Assembly (NCBI RefSeq): GCF_014843825.1
Contig: NZ_JHQR01000047.1
Coordinates: 1-64,000, forward strand
DNA from: Mesorhizobium silamurunense
Lineage (GTDB): Bacteria > Pseudomonadota > Alphaproteobacteria > Rhizobiales > Rhizobiaceae
Length of the DNA stretch: 64,000 nt
Reading direction: 5' to 3'
How positions within the stretch are numbered: position 1 is the first letter of the stretch; each line of letters begins with the position of its first letter. Both the position numbers and the translations under genes were made by a program. Positions 47,234 to 56,199 of this stretch are shown here, one piece after another. Under the pieces are notes generated by a model. It saw only the letters and a program-made list of their open reading frames with translations, was not told the origin of the DNA and did not search any database.

Positions 47234-47585
47234 GGCCTCTCCATTCTGACGTTGACGTATCAGACGACAAACATCTCCGGTTAGGCAACAGCCAGCGAGC
47301 CTCCACTCTTGCGACACAAACAACATTTACGCGGGAAGAAGTCCTAGGCTGCACGTTTACCGCGCAAACGGAATCCGCTAAGTCCCGCCAGAGAACACAT
47401 CCGGCATCCATGAATGCCGGGCAATGGCTCGGTGTGGCGGGTCTTTTGATTATCCTGCCGCTGGTCGCCTGGTTCGAGCGCAGGCCGGCGACGTGGCATC
47501 TCGGCTGGCAGACCGGCCTAATCGGCTTGCCGCTCGGAAGCGGCTTCGCTACACCGGACGAGGACTGCAATCCGGAGTGCCCACC
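47234..47585. other. Intergenic stretch before the HIT gene
   Basis: About 350 bases without a convincing gene. An open frame from 47410 begins like a membrane protein (MNAGQWLGVAGLLIILPLVA) but soon runs out of frame into the HIT gene, so it may be a short leader gene or chance. Promoters for the small membrane protein (minus) and HIT (plus) must lie here. Confidence 0.4.
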
Positions 47586-48008
47586 ATGGCCGAAGCCTAT
47601 GATCCCGGCAACATCTTTGCAAAAATCCTGCGCGGAGAGATTCCGTCGCATCGCGTCTATGAGGACGACGCGGTCGTTGCCTTCATGGATGTGATGCCGC
47701 AAGGGGTCGGCCACACGCTGGTGCTGCCGAAGGCCCCGTCGCGCAATATCCTCGACGCCGATCCGGCGACGTTCGGTCCGCTGTTTGCCGTGGTGCAGAA
47801 AGTGGCGGTGGCCGTGAAGAAGGCCTTCAACGCCGACGGCGTGACGCTCCTGCAGTTCAACGAGCCGGCCTCCGGGCAGACCGTCTACCACCTCCATGTC
47901 CACGTCATCCCGCGCTTCGAGGGCGTGCCGTTGAAGCCGCATTCCGGGCAGATGGAAAAGCCGGAGGTGCTGGCCGAGAACGCCGGCAAGATCCGCGCGG
48001 CACTGTGA
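47586..48008 (+). CDS. HIT family protein
   Basis: A 140-aa histidine triad nucleotide hydrolase (purine nucleoside phosphoramidase type). The HIT motif is HLHVHVIPR (residues about 98-106), preceded by NEPASGQTVYH; the N-terminus has IFAKILRGEIPSHRVYED. The ATG at 47586 gives the normal family length. An open frame upstream (from 47424) lacks family similarity and is not used. Confidence 0.93.
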   Translation: MAEAYDPGNIFAKILRGEIPSHRVYEDDAVVAFMDVMPQGVGHTLVLPKAPSRNILDADPATFGPLFAVVQKVAVAVKKAFNADGVTLLQFNEPASGQTVYHLHVHVIPRFEGVPLKPHSGQMEKPEVLAENAGKIRAAL

Positions 48009-48216
48009 AGCTCGCGGGTCCGCCTACATTGCCGATAGCCTCGGACTGACGAGCCCGATTTCGGTTTGCCGCGAGAACCTCCGCGCGATTTTCGAGTCTA
48101 GCCGGCCGCGTGCAGCGCCGGATGAGACCGTTTGCACTCGAATAGTTTGGTTAGGAAATATCGAACCATCTCGCTGTAGAACGCTGAGGCAGTGGCGAGC
48201 TTTTGGGTTTCGAACC

Positions 48217-49311
48217 ATGGAAAATTCGGTTGCGGCGTCGACGCCCCTAGCGAGGACGGCTGTCGGACGTGCTTTTCTGATTGCCTTGGCGGACGCCTTT
48301 CGACGGCACCGGTTGCTGCACGCCATGGCCGTCGGTGCCCTGCTGCTGGCAACAGTGATCGGCATGCATACCGGAAACATGCCAGATTTCGGCGTACTGA
48401 AGGAATACATTCAGTACCTTTCCATCGCTTTCTGGATCTGCGGCTGCGTCTTTGCACTTGGGATCTTTCTCCACCTTGCGCTGGTCAAGCGGGATACCGC
48501 ACCGCTCGGCACCTTCCTGAAATCGCTGGGCAGCTTTTTCGGCGACGCCGAACGCACTGCCAACAGCCTGAATGGCCTGACCGCGAGCATCGCCTTCGTA
48601 TCCGCCGTCGGTGTGCTGAAGGGAGCCATCGCAATCCTTTCCCCATTTGCATGGGACAAGGCGCTGGCCCACGCCGATCGGATCCTGCATTTCGGTAGAG
48701 CACCAGACGAATGGCTATGGTTTGTCGTCCAGTCGCCATTTGCGTTGAGGATGCTCAATATCGCGTACAATTTCTGGTTCATCGTGCTCATCGCCACGGT
48801 TTTCACTGCCTGCATCACACGCAACGATACGAAGCTACGTCATCAGTTCCTGATGAGCTTCATGCTGATATGGACGCTCGGCGGCTTCTTCCTGGCGATG
48901 GGGCTGTCGTCGGCAGGGCCGTGCTTTTACGAGCGGCTGGGACTCGGCGATGACTTTCGCCCCCTCATGCAAGCACTTGCTGCCGCCGATCGCATCTATC
49001 CGATCTGGGCGCTCAGCACGCAAGACATGCTATGGAGCGGCTATACCGGAGCGACCGACGGCAGTATCGGAATATCCGCTTTCCCATCCATGCACGTGGC
49101 GATGGCGGTGCTTTTCTCTCTTTACGCAGCACGGCGCTCCCGGCTGGCCGGTATCCTGATGTGGGCATTCGCCAGTATGATAGTGGTCGGCTCGGTCGTG
49201 CTTGGCTGGCACTATGCCATCGACGGCTACGCGGGTGCGCTCTTATCGATCATGATCTGGAAGGCGTGCGGATACTTCCTGACACGCTTCGCGCCGGACG
49301 GCGTTGCTTGA
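48217..49311 (+). CDS. PAP2 superfamily membrane phosphatase
   Basis: A 364-aa inner-membrane protein with about eight hydrophobic segments. The PAP2 catalytic parts lie in the C-terminal third: SAFPSMHVAMAVLFSLYA (His) and VVLGWHYAIDGYAGALLSI (His-x3-Asp). It resembles the PAP2_3 (AUR1/Ipt1-like) group. Such enzymes dephosphorylate lipid phosphates or transfer phospho-head groups; the substrate is unknown. It is convergent with the CPT-like kinase gene. Confidence 0.87.
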   Translation: MENSVAASTPLARTAVGRAFLIALADAFRRHRLLHAMAVGALLLATVIGMHTGNMPDFGVLKEYIQYLSIAFWICGCVFALGIFLHLALVKRDTAPLGTFLKSLGSFFGDAERTANSLNGLTASIAFVSAVGVLKGAIAILSPFAWDKALAHADRILHFGRAPDEWLWFVVQSPFALRMLNIAYNFWFIVLIATVFTACITRNDTKLRHQFLMSFMLIWTLGGFFLAMGLSSAGPCFYERLGLGDDFRPLMQALAAADRIYPIWALSTQDMLWSGYTGATDGSIGISAFPSMHVAMAVLFSLYAARRSRLAGILMWAFASMIVVGSVVLGWHYAIDGYAGALLSIMIWKACGYFLTRFAPDGVA

Positions 49312-49386
49312 CTTCCGCAACCGGCAAGGCATGAAATGAAAGTTCCGTCATTTCACGCCTTGGGAGTTTTTTGATCCTCAGGCCTT

Positions 49387-50061
49387 TCAGCCCTTGCGCG
49401 GCAGTCGCGGCACCGGGCCGCACTGGTAGCCGTCCTTGCCCTTTGCTCGCATTTGCGCCAGCCTCCGGAAGGCCAGCGGCTCCGGTCCCGCGAGAAGCCG
49501 CTGCCGAATTGCCTCGGCGCACGCTTGCAGGCCCAGCCGCGACGTATCGACTTCCAGGTCGTAGATGCCGGGCTTGTGCATCTCTTCCTGCCACAGGCGC
49601 ACGGGCCGCGGTATCGGATACTCGTCCGATCCGGTCACATATGTTCCGTCCGCCGCGCTTGCGGCGCGCCGCTGCAGGATCACTCCGATCGGACAGCGGA
49701 CGCCGACGAACAGCACCGGCAGGCCGGCCAGGCGCCAGGCGCAATCGGGAAGGATGTCGAGCGGCCTCGAATGGGCATCGTGGTGGCCGACATCGGTGAC
49801 GACATTCAGCCCTAGCCGGCTGTGTGCGGCGATGGAGTCATAAAGCGCGGCGTAAAGGCGCGGCACGAAGGCCTCGAGGTCGGGTCGTTCGCCGCCGGGG
49901 CGCAAACCAATGCCCGGACGCAGTCGCGGCGGTGTGACTTGCGCATAGACGTCGACGCCGAGATTGATCCACACGCCGTCGAACGTCTCTTGAACCGCAG
50001 CGGCAATGCTCGACTTTCCGGAGCGCGGCGCGCCGTTCAGAATGATGATTTGCCCATGCAT
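49387..50061 (-). CDS. Chloramphenicol phosphotransferase-like (CPT) kinase with a clpA-derived tail
   Basis: A 224-aa P-loop kinase of the CPT family. Walker A is at the N-terminus (ILNGAPRSGKSSIA, residues 6-19), followed by WINLGVDVY, NVVTDVGHH and GVRCPIGVILQRR. Family members phosphorylate chloramphenicol or other small molecules; the substrate here is not known. The ATG at 50061 has GGAGG about 12 bases upstream. The last 19 codons (KGKDGYQCGPVPRLPRKG) are not part of the family and match the end of ClpA ([18 protein letters not shown]) at DNA level, a local 57-bp duplication. A strong hairpin terminator lies only 20 bases before the start. Confidence 0.85.
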   Translation of the reverse strand: MHGQIIILNGAPRSGKSSIAAAVQETFDGVWINLGVDVYAQVTPPRLRPGIGLRPGGERPDLEAFVPRLYAALYDSIAAHSRLGLNVVTDVGHHDAHSRPLDILPDCAWRLAGLPVLFVGVRCPIGVILQRRAASAADGTYVTGSDEYPIPRPVRLWQEEMHKPGIYDLEVDTSRLGLQACAEAIRQRLLAGPEPLAFRRLAQMRAKGKDGYQCGPVPRLPRKG

Positions 50062-50080
50062 CACGTGGGTTCCTCCAACG

Positions 50081-50110
50081 AAGAAAAGCCCCGTTGCCGG
50101 GGCTTTTCTT
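50081..50110 (-). terminator. Terminator/attenuator between clpA and the CPT-like gene
   Basis: AAGAAAAGCCCC and GGGGCTTTTCTT form a perfect 12-bp stem with a 6-base loop. On the minus strand it ends in TTTTCTT, as a rho-independent terminator for clpA. Its downstream edge is 20 bases before the CPT-like start codon, so it also governs how much of the clpA transcript reaches that gene. Confidence 0.85.
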
Positions 50111-50117
50111 GACTTCA

Positions 50118-50166
50118 ATGCATGTCGCCCAAAAGGGCGCAGCGGATTTGGGAGAACGACATGCAT
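50118..50166. repeat. Rhizobial 49-base palindromic intergenic element
   Basis: Arms ATGCATGTCG (50118-50127) and CGACATGCAT (50157-50166) are perfect inverted repeats. Inner arms CCCAAAAG and TTTGGG add to the hairpin, with GCGCAGCGG in the middle. This is the common ATGCATGTCG...TTTTGGGCGACATGCAT hairpin of rhizobial intergenic regions. A degraded copy lies at 10300-10339. It sits between the clpA stop and the terminator. Confidence 0.75.
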
Positions 50167-50227
50167 CAAAACGAACACATGAAGCGCGTCGCCTGAATCC
50201 GTTTCAGCGCGACGCGTTTCAGGCCGA

Positions 50228-52693
50228 TCAGCCCTTGCGGGGCAGTTGCGGCACCAGGCTGCGCTTGCCGCCGTCCTTGCCCTTCGGCTCCGGCTTCTGG
50301 GCCACCGCCTTCTTGGCGGCGGGCTTCTTCGCCGTTGCCTTCCTCGGCTTCGGCGCGTCCTCCGGCTCTTCCTTCTTCGGCTTCACCGGGGCTTCGTCGG
50401 CGAGCGATTCGAGCTTCAGGCCGGTCTCGCCGGTCTCCTTCTTCTCGACGGTGACACGCACCGTGCCGCCCTTCTTCAGCTTGCCGAACAGCACCTCGTC
50501 CGCCAGCGGCTTCTTGATGTGCTCTTGGATGACACGACCGAGCGGACGCGCGCCCATGCGCTCGTCATAGCCCTTGTCGGCCAGCCAGGCGATCGCGTCC
50601 GGCGACAGGTCGAAGGTGACGCCCCGCTCGGAGAGCTGAGCTTCGAGCTGCATGACGAACTTCTGCACCACCTGGTGGATCACCGGCACCGGCAGCGAGC
50701 CGAACGGGATGATCGCATCTAGGCGGTTGCGGAACTCCGGCGTGAACAGCCGGTTGATCGCCTCGATGTCGTCGCCCTCGCGCTTGGTCGAGCCGAAGCC
50801 GATCGCCGCGCGCTGAGCGTCCGACGCGCCCGCATTGGTCGTCATGATCAGAATGACGTTGCGGAAGTCGATCTGCTTGCCGTTGTGGTCGGTCAGCTTG
50901 CCGTGGTCCATCACCTGCAACAGGATGTTGAACAGGTCCGGATGCGCCTTCTCCACCTCGTCGAGCAGCAGCACGCAATGCGGATGCTGGTCGACGCCGT
51001 CGGTAAGCAAGCCACCCTGGTCGAAGCCGACATAGCCGGGAGGCGCGCCGATCAGCCGCGAGACGGTGTGGCGTTCCATGTATTCCGACATGTCGAAGCG
51101 GATGAGCTCGACACCGAGCGAGGCCGCGAGTTGCTTGGCCACTTCCGTCTTGCCGACGCCGGTCGGCCCTGAGAACAGGTAGGAACCGATCGGCTTCTCC
51201 GGCTCACGCAGGCCGGCGCGCGCCAGCTTGATTGCCGACGTCAGCGCGGTGATCGCGGTATCCTGACCGTAGACGACGCGCTTCAGCTCGATATCGAGAC
51301 CCTGCAGCACCTTCTCGTCGTCGGCCGAAACCGTCTTCGGCGGGATGCGCGCCATGGTGGCGATCGTCGCCTCGATTTCCTTGATGCCGATCGTCTTCTT
51401 GCGCTTGGCCTCCGGCACCAGCATCTGCGAGGCGCCGGTCTCGTCGATCACGTCGATCGCCTTGTCCGGCAGCTTGCGGTCGTTGATGTAGCGGGCCGAA
51501 AGCTCGACCGAGGCCTTGATCGCCTCGCTCGTGTAGCGGACCTTGTGGAACTCCTCGAAATAGGGCTTCAGGCCCTTCATGATCTCGATGGCGTCCTCGA
51601 TGGTCGGCTCGTTGACGTCGATCTTCTGGAAGCGCCGCACCAGCGCGCGGTCCTTCTCGAAGAACTGGCGAAACTCCTTGTAGGTAGTCGAGCCGATGCA
51701 GCGGATCGCGCCTGACGAGAGCGCCGGCTTCAAGAGGTTCGACGCATCCATGGCGCCGCCGGACGTGGCTCCCGCCCCGATCACGGTGTGGATCTCGTCG
51801 ATGAACAGCACCGCGCCGGGATAGTCCTCGAGTTCCTTGACGACCTGCTTCAGCCGCTCCTCGAAGTCGCCGCGATAGCGGGTGCCGGCCAAGAGCGTGC
51901 CCATGTCGAGCGCGAAGATGGTGGCGTCCTGCAGCACCTCGGGCACGTCGCCTTCGACGATGCGCTTGGCCAGGCCCTCGGCGATCGCCGTCTTGCCGAC
52001 GCCGGGGTCGCCGACATAGAGCGGGTTGTTCTTGGAGCGGCGGCACAGCACCTGGATGGTGCGGTTGATCTCGCTCTCGCGGCCGATCAGCGGATCAATC
52101 TTGCCGGCCTTGGCCTTGTTGTTGAGGTTGATGCAGTAGGCCGTCAGCGCGTCCTGCGGCTTCTTCTTGCCGCCGTCCTCCTGCGGCTCGGCGCCGTTCT
52201 GGCCGCCCTGCTCGTCCTCGGCGCCGCGCGGCGTGCGCGACTCCGAAGCGCCGGGGCGCTTGGCGATGCCGTGCGAGATGTAGTTGACCGCATCGTAGCG
52301 GGTCATCTGCTGTTCCTGCAGGAAATAGGCGGCGTGGCTCTCGCGCTCGGCAAAGATTGCGACGAGCACATTGGCGCCGGACACTTCCTCGCGGCCGGAC
52401 GACTGCACATGGATGACGGCGCGCTGGATGACGCGCTGGAACCCGGCGGTCGGCTTGGAATCCTCGTCGTAACCGGTGACGAGGTTGTCGAGCTCGGTGT
52501 CGATATAGGTGAGAACGGTGTGCTTGAGCTCGTCGAGATCGACGTTGCAGGCGCGCATCACGGCGGCCGCCTCGGTGTCGTCGATGAGCGCGAGCAGCAG
52601 GTGTTCGAGCGTCGCATATTCATGATGCCGCTCGTTGGCGAATGTCAGCGCCTGATGTAGCGCCTTTTCCAGGCCTTGGGAGAAAGCCGGCAT
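50228..52693 (-). CDS. clpA: ATP-dependent Clp protease ATP-binding subunit ClpA
   Basis: AAA+ unfoldase that feeds ClpP, 821 aa. It has an N-domain for ClpS binding ([37 protein letters not shown]), then D1 with [15 protein letters not shown] and [11 protein letters not shown], then D2 with [15 protein letters not shown] and [16 protein letters not shown]. The ClpP-docking loop region lies within D2. The last 70 or so residues are a Lys/Ala/Pro/Glu-rich extension ending LVPQLPRKG. It lies 6 bases after clpS. Confidence 0.96.
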   Translation of the reverse strand: MPAFSQGLEKALHQALTFANERHHEYATLEHLLLALIDDTEAAAVMRACNVDLDELKHTVLTYIDTELDNLVTGYDEDSKPTAGFQRVIQRAVIHVQSSGREEVSGANVLVAIFAERESHAAYFLQEQQMTRYDAVNYISHGIAKRPGASESRTPRGAEDEQGGQNGAEPQEDGGKKKPQDALTAYCINLNNKAKAGKIDPLIGRESEINRTIQVLCRRSKNNPLYVGDPGVGKTAIAEGLAKRIVEGDVPEVLQDATIFALDMGTLLAGTRYRGDFEERLKQVVKELEDYPGAVLFIDEIHTVIGAGATSGGAMDASNLLKPALSSGAIRCIGSTTYKEFRQFFEKDRALVRRFQKIDVNEPTIEDAIEIMKGLKPYFEEFHKVRYTSEAIKASVELSARYINDRKLPDKAIDVIDETGASQMLVPEAKRKKTIGIKEIEATIATMARIPPKTVSADDEKVLQGLDIELKRVVYGQDTAITALTSAIKLARAGLREPEKPIGSYLFSGPTGVGKTEVAKQLAASLGVELIRFDMSEYMERHTVSRLIGAPPGYVGFDQGGLLTDGVDQHPHCVLLLDEVEKAHPDLFNILLQVMDHGKLTDHNGKQIDFRNVILIMTTNAGASDAQRAAIGFGSTKREGDDIEAINRLFTPEFRNRLDAIIPFGSLPVPVIHQVVQKFVMQLEAQLSERGVTFDLSPDAIAWLADKGYDERMGARPLGRVIQEHIKKPLADEVLFGKLKKGGTVRVTVEKKETGETGLKLESLADEAPVKPKKEEPEDAPKPRKATAKKPAAKKAVAQKPEPKGKDGGKRSLVPQLPRKG

Positions 52694-52699
52694 GTTACC

Positions 52700-53026
52700 T
52701 CACTTCTTCTCCATCACGCATTGCAGCGGATGCTGATTCTGTCGGGCGAAATCCATGACCTGAGACACTTTGGTCTCGGCCACCTCGAATGTGTAGACCC
52801 CGCACTCGCCCACTCCATGATTATGAACATGCAGCATGATGCGTGTGGCGGCCTCGCGGTCCTTCTGGAAAAAACGCTCCAGGACGTGGACCACGAACTC
52901 CATGGGAGTGTAGTCGTCGTTGAGAATGAGGACCCTGTAGAGGCTGGGCTTCTTGGTCTTGGTTTTGGTGCGCGTGATGACCGCCGTGCCGCGGCCGGGA
53001 TCGTTTCGGTCGTCGTCACTTTGCAT
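52700..53026 (-). CDS. clpS: ATP-dependent Clp protease adaptor ClpS
   Basis: N-end rule adaptor for ClpA. From the ATG at 53026 it is 108 aa: a disordered N-terminal tail, then the core with [20 protein letters not shown] and [22 protein letters not shown] longer frame from 53104 adds residues without family similarity. It precedes clpA by 6 bases, the standard clpS-clpA operon. Confidence 0.95.
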   Translation of the reverse strand: MQSDDDRNDPGRGTAVITRTKTKTKKPSLYRVLILNDDYTPMEFVVHVLERFFQKDREAATRIMLHVHNHGVGECGVYTFEVAETKVSQVMDFARQNQHPLQCVMEKK

Positions 53027-53226
53027 TCGCACCACGCCTGCCGTGGCAGTCAAACCGATCGTCACGTAGTCCTGCCTTTTCGAATCCTCATGCGAGTTCA
53101 ACATGTAGGTCTTCGATGGCCGATTTTAAGCCCTTCTGTTTAGCTGACAATATGGCTAGGTGGGCAAACTTCAGCGAATTTCTCAATCGTGAATGCGGCA
53201 AGGGCGCGGGCGCTGCGATCGCGCAT

Positions 53227-53258
53227 GAAAAAACCCGGCCGCGTTTCCGCGACCGGGT
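53227..53258 (-). terminator. Terminator of the phasin gene
   Basis: ACCCGGTCGCG and CGCGGCCGGGT form an 11-bp stem with one mismatch around a GAAA loop on the minus strand and are followed by a run of Ts. It begins 46 bases past the phasin stop. Confidence 0.9.
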
Positions 53259-53303
53259 CCTTCCTGCAGGCACGCAGGCCGTGTCAGATGGGATCGGACG
53301 AAA

Positions 53304-53633
53304 TTACTTCGCCTTGGCGACGACCGATTCGAACGGCTTGTAGGCTTCCTTGGCGAGCTCGGCATAGAGATTGCCGATCTTGCTGGCCTCCGCCACGAAG
53401 CTCTCGTAGCTCTGCTTGGCGTAGTCGGTCTGGATCTCGATGGCCTTCTCGATCGACTTGGCCGAGAACAGCTTCTCGACGGCAGCGCTGCCGGCCTCGA
53501 AGCTCTTCTTGGTATATTCGCCGGCTTCGGTGGCGATCGCCTGCGCGCCCTTGGTGAGCGAGGCGAAGCTCTTCAGCCCGGTGTCGGCAAATTCCTTGCC
53601 GTATTTCGTGAAGTCCTCATAGGTCTGGGTCAT
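53304..53633 (-). CDS. Phasin family protein
   Basis: A small granule-associated protein, 109 aa from MTQTYEDFTKYGKEF (ATG at 53633 with GGGAAG upstream). The phasin_2 (PF09361) pattern is clear: amphipathic helices with LKSFASLTKGAQAIATEAGEY, SFEAGSAAVEKLFSAKSIEKAI and YAKQSYESFVAEASKIGNLYAEL. It probably coats polyhydroxybutyrate granules or acts as a stress protein. Two tandem palindromes lie 45-81 bases upstream; a strong terminator follows. Confidence 0.92.
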   Translation of the reverse strand: MTQTYEDFTKYGKEFADTGLKSFASLTKGAQAIATEAGEYTKKSFEAGSAAVEKLFSAKSIEKAIEIQTDYAKQSYESFVAEASKIGNLYAELAKEAYKPFESVVAKAK

Positions 53634-53677
53634 TTCATTCTTCCCTTGGTTGAAACGCCCATTAGCCCCGGGCGCCC

Positions 53678-53714
53678 TTGTGCAATGCACCTCAATATAT
53701 TGTGCATTGCACAA
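53678..53714. promoter_or_regulatory. Two tandem palindromic operators upstream of the phasin gene
   Basis: TGTGCA-T-TGCACA (53701-53713) is a perfect palindrome, and TGTGCA-A-TGCACC (53679-53691) has one mismatch. Their centres are 22 bp apart, two helical turns, and together they form a perfect 13-bp inverted repeat (53678-53690 with 53702-53714). Placement before a phasin gene suggests the PHB-responsive repressor PhaR/AniA, whose known sites are TGCA-rich. The regulator assignment is inference. Confidence 0.7.
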
Positions 53715-53814
53715 AAGTCAAGAATCCCTAGGGCCGCAAGGGAGCTGGGCAGCAGCAACGGCTAAAATTCGAATAAACAGAGGCTCAAATCGCCAGAAAT
53801 TGGTGAACGCGGCA

Positions 53815-53837
53815 GTTACCATAAACGGATTGGTAAC
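53815..53837. promoter_or_regulatory. Candidate operator upstream of the DD-carboxypeptidase gene
   Basis: GTTACCA-N9-TGGTAAC is a perfect 7-bp inverted repeat lying 84-106 bases before the GTG start of the carboxypeptidase gene. It is in the divergent region shared with the phasin gene. The cognate regulator is unknown. Confidence 0.4.
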
Positions 53838-53920
53838 GCTGACCGCGATAGCTTGGCCGGAAGCGAGGCAGGCACTCCCTCTGCCGCCTCCGGGGCAACG
53901 AAAATTCAGGGTAAGTAGCG

Positions 53921-55339
53921 GTGCGTCAGGCGTTGTCGGGCTTCGTCTCCAAATCTTCATTTTCCTTCAAGGCGATCATGGTCGCCGCGCTCGCGGTGAC
54001 GATTGTCGCCGCCGATGTCGCATCGGCTCTTGCCGCCAAGTCAGCGGCCATTGTCGTCGATGCCAAGACCGGCAAGGTGCTCTATTCGGCCGACGCCAAC
54101 GGCCGGCGCTATCCGGCCTCGCTTACCAAGATGATGACGCTCTACCTCACCTTCGAGGCGCTGGCGAAGGGCAGAATCAGCAAGAACACGCCAGTGCCGT
54201 ATTCGGCGCATGCGGCGTCCGAGCCGCCGACCAAGCTCGGTGTGCGCGCCGGCGGCTCGGTGCCGGTCGAGACCGCGATCCTGTCGATGGTGACGAAGTC
54301 GGCGAACGACTCGGCGACCGCGCTGGGCGAGATGTTGGGCGGCAGCGAAGACAATTTTGCCCGTATGATGACGGCCAAGGCCCGCCAGCTCGGCATGAAC
54401 GGCACCGTCTTCCGCAACGCCAATGGCCTGCCCGATCCTGGCCAATTCACGACGGCGCACGACATGGCCATGCTGGGCATCGCGCTCCGCGAGCACTTCC
54501 CGCAATATTACGGCTATTTCTCGCAGCGCTCGTTCCTATACGGCCGCCAGCGCATCAACGGTCACAACCGCCTGCTCGGCCGCATCAAGGGCGTCGACGG
54601 GATCAAGACCGGCTACACGCGCGCTTCCGGCTACAACCTGGTTTCCTCCGTCGCCGATGGTGATCGCCGCCTCGTTGCCGTGGTGATGGGCGGTACTTCC
54701 GGCCGCAGCCGCGACAACCAGATGGCCACCCTGATCAACACCTACCTGCCGCGCGCCTCGACCCGCGGCGGCGGCGATCTGATCGCCAAGGCGGGCGGCG
54801 ACAATCCGATCAAGGCTTTGGCAAAGGTCTTCCTGCCGAAGCACGACGCGCCGACTCCGGATGAAAAGCCGGCCGTCGACGACACCGAAGTCGCGTCAGC
54901 TGATGACAGCGTTCCGGTGGCCGACGAGACCAAGCCGGTCATCCAGGTCAGGAAGGTGAAGACGGTGGCCGTGGCCGCCATGGCTCCCGCACCCGCGACA
55001 CAGGAAACAGCTTCGCAAACTGTTGCCGCATACGCCGAGCCGGCGCCGGCGGCCCCGCCGGCCGTCGATCCGGTCAAGACGTCGTCGCTGCCGTCGGGAT
55101 GGGTGGTGCAGGTTGCGTCCTCGCCGACGCAATCCGGTGCCCAGGCCCTTCTCGACAAGACGAGCAAGCAGGCGCCGAAGGTGTTGGCGGATGCGTCGGG
55201 CTTCACGGTCGCGTTCGACAAGGACGGCGTCACCTACTACCGTGCCCGCTTCGGCGGCTTTGGCTCCAAGGACGCAGCCTGGAAGGCCTGCGATGCCCTG
55301 AAGCGAAAGAAAATCTCGTGCTACGCCGTCCAGCAATAG
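53921..55339 (+). CDS. D-alanyl-D-alanine carboxypeptidase with C-terminal SPOR domain
   Basis: Periplasmic low-molecular-weight penicillin-binding protein that trims peptidoglycan stem peptides, 472 aa. A signal or anchor helix covers residues about 17-38. Serine-protease motifs are complete: SLTKMM (SxxK), KSANDS (SxN) and KTGYTRASGY (KTG). A Pro/Ala/Val-rich linker follows (about 300-390). The C-terminal region SGWVVQVASSPTQSGAQALL... is a SPOR domain that binds denuded septal peptidoglycan. The start is a GTG with AGGG upstream. Confidence 0.92.
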   Translation: MRQALSGFVSKSSFSFKAIMVAALAVTIVAADVASALAAKSAAIVVDAKTGKVLYSADANGRRYPASLTKMMTLYLTFEALAKGRISKNTPVPYSAHAASEPPTKLGVRAGGSVPVETAILSMVTKSANDSATALGEMLGGSEDNFARMMTAKARQLGMNGTVFRNANGLPDPGQFTTAHDMAMLGIALREHFPQYYGYFSQRSFLYGRQRINGHNRLLGRIKGVDGIKTGYTRASGYNLVSSVADGDRRLVAVVMGGTSGRSRDNQMATLINTYLPRASTRGGGDLIAKAGGDNPIKALAKVFLPKHDAPTPDEKPAVDDTEVASADDSVPVADETKPVIQVRKVKTVAVAAMAPAPATQETASQTVAAYAEPAPAAPPAVDPVKTSSLPSGWVVQVASSPTQSGAQALLDKTSKQAPKVLADASGFTVAFDKDGVTYYRARFGGFGSKDAAWKACDALKRKKISCYAVQQ

Positions 55340-55380
55340 GCGGCCTTTGAAACTCCGGGAAAGTTCCGCGTCGAAGGAGA

Positions 55381-56079
55381 CTAGTCGTGATTGGAGAGCA
55401 AGACGTCCTTGGCTTCATTGATCCGCGCCGCCAGGACAGACGTGCCGCCGACATCGGCATTCAGGCGCTGCATCAGGCGGCGGTGCGCCTTGCGGATATC
55501 CGCCGCGGCAGCCCCCGCTTCAAGACCAAGGATCTTGTAGGCCTCCTCCTTAGTCATGGCGCCCGCACCTGGCGCAACACCCAGCCCTTCGCCACTGTCC
55601 GGCTGCGCGTCCTTGCGCCAGACGGGAAAACGGCCGTCAAGATACGTCTCTAGCAGCTGGCGGCTCTCCGGGTCCGGCCGCAGCTCGACGTGGAGTTGCT
55701 GCAGGTCCGCGAGCCCCATGGCGCCCAGCATTTTACCCTCATAGTGGCCAGCGAGAACAAGGCCCTCGAGCTTGCCGCTGTCGTGGTCGAGGTCCATTTC
55801 GAGAGCCGCGGTGCGCACGGTCGAGCGTTTGGCCGCGACAGCCTTCGCCGGCGGCCGTCTCGCCCGCATCCAGGCATACCAGCCTGCCGCCGCAATCATC
55901 AGCAGGCCGCCAATACTGCTGCGGCCGACCACGAGCATCGTCGCGCCGAACAGGCCCAGCAGCGCGGGCCCAAGCGTTCTAAGATTGTCCGCCATCCTGG
56001 TGGCGTCGGCGCGTACAAAGACTGTCGCGACGCCGAAAAGCACCAGAAGCAAGGCCGCCAATGCGATGATCACGCCCAT
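55381..56079 (-). CDS. DnaJ-like membrane protein with a degenerate J-domain
   Basis: A 232-aa protein: two N-terminal hydrophobic segments (about residues 3-22 and 35-70), a middle region, and a C-terminal TIM14-like J-domain (about 175-232). The J-domain keeps EEAYKILGLEAGAAAADIRKAHRRLMQRL and the INEAKDVLL helix. The invariant HPD loop reads Asn-Ala-Asp. Without His-Pro it should not stimulate DnaK ATPase. Function may be structural or regulatory. It is convergent with the carboxypeptidase gene. Confidence 0.82.
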   Translation of the reverse strand: MGVIIALAALLLVLFGVATVFVRADATRMADNLRTLGPALLGLFGATMLVVGRSSIGGLLMIAAAGWYAWMRARRPPAKAVAAKRSTVRTAALEMDLDHDSGKLEGLVLAGHYEGKMLGAMGLADLQQLHVELRPDPESRQLLETYLDGRFPVWRKDAQPDSGEGLGVAPGAGAMTKEEAYKILGLEAGAAAADIRKAHRRLMQRLNADVGGTSVLAARINEAKDVLLSNHD

Positions 56080-56199
56080 CGGTTTGCATCATCCAGATGA
56101 TTGCGCCTGCAAATCAGGATGGGGTGTGGGTCGAATGCTTGCAAGTCCCACATCGGACGAGCCGAAGGGCCAGCAACCGGAAGATGAGGCCGTGCGGCC

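Noticed and set aside
47410-47694. A 94-codon plus-strand frame beginning like a membrane protein
   Set aside because: It runs about 100 bases into the HIT gene in another frame and has no membrane or domain content after about 45 residues; kept only as a note in the intergenic entry.
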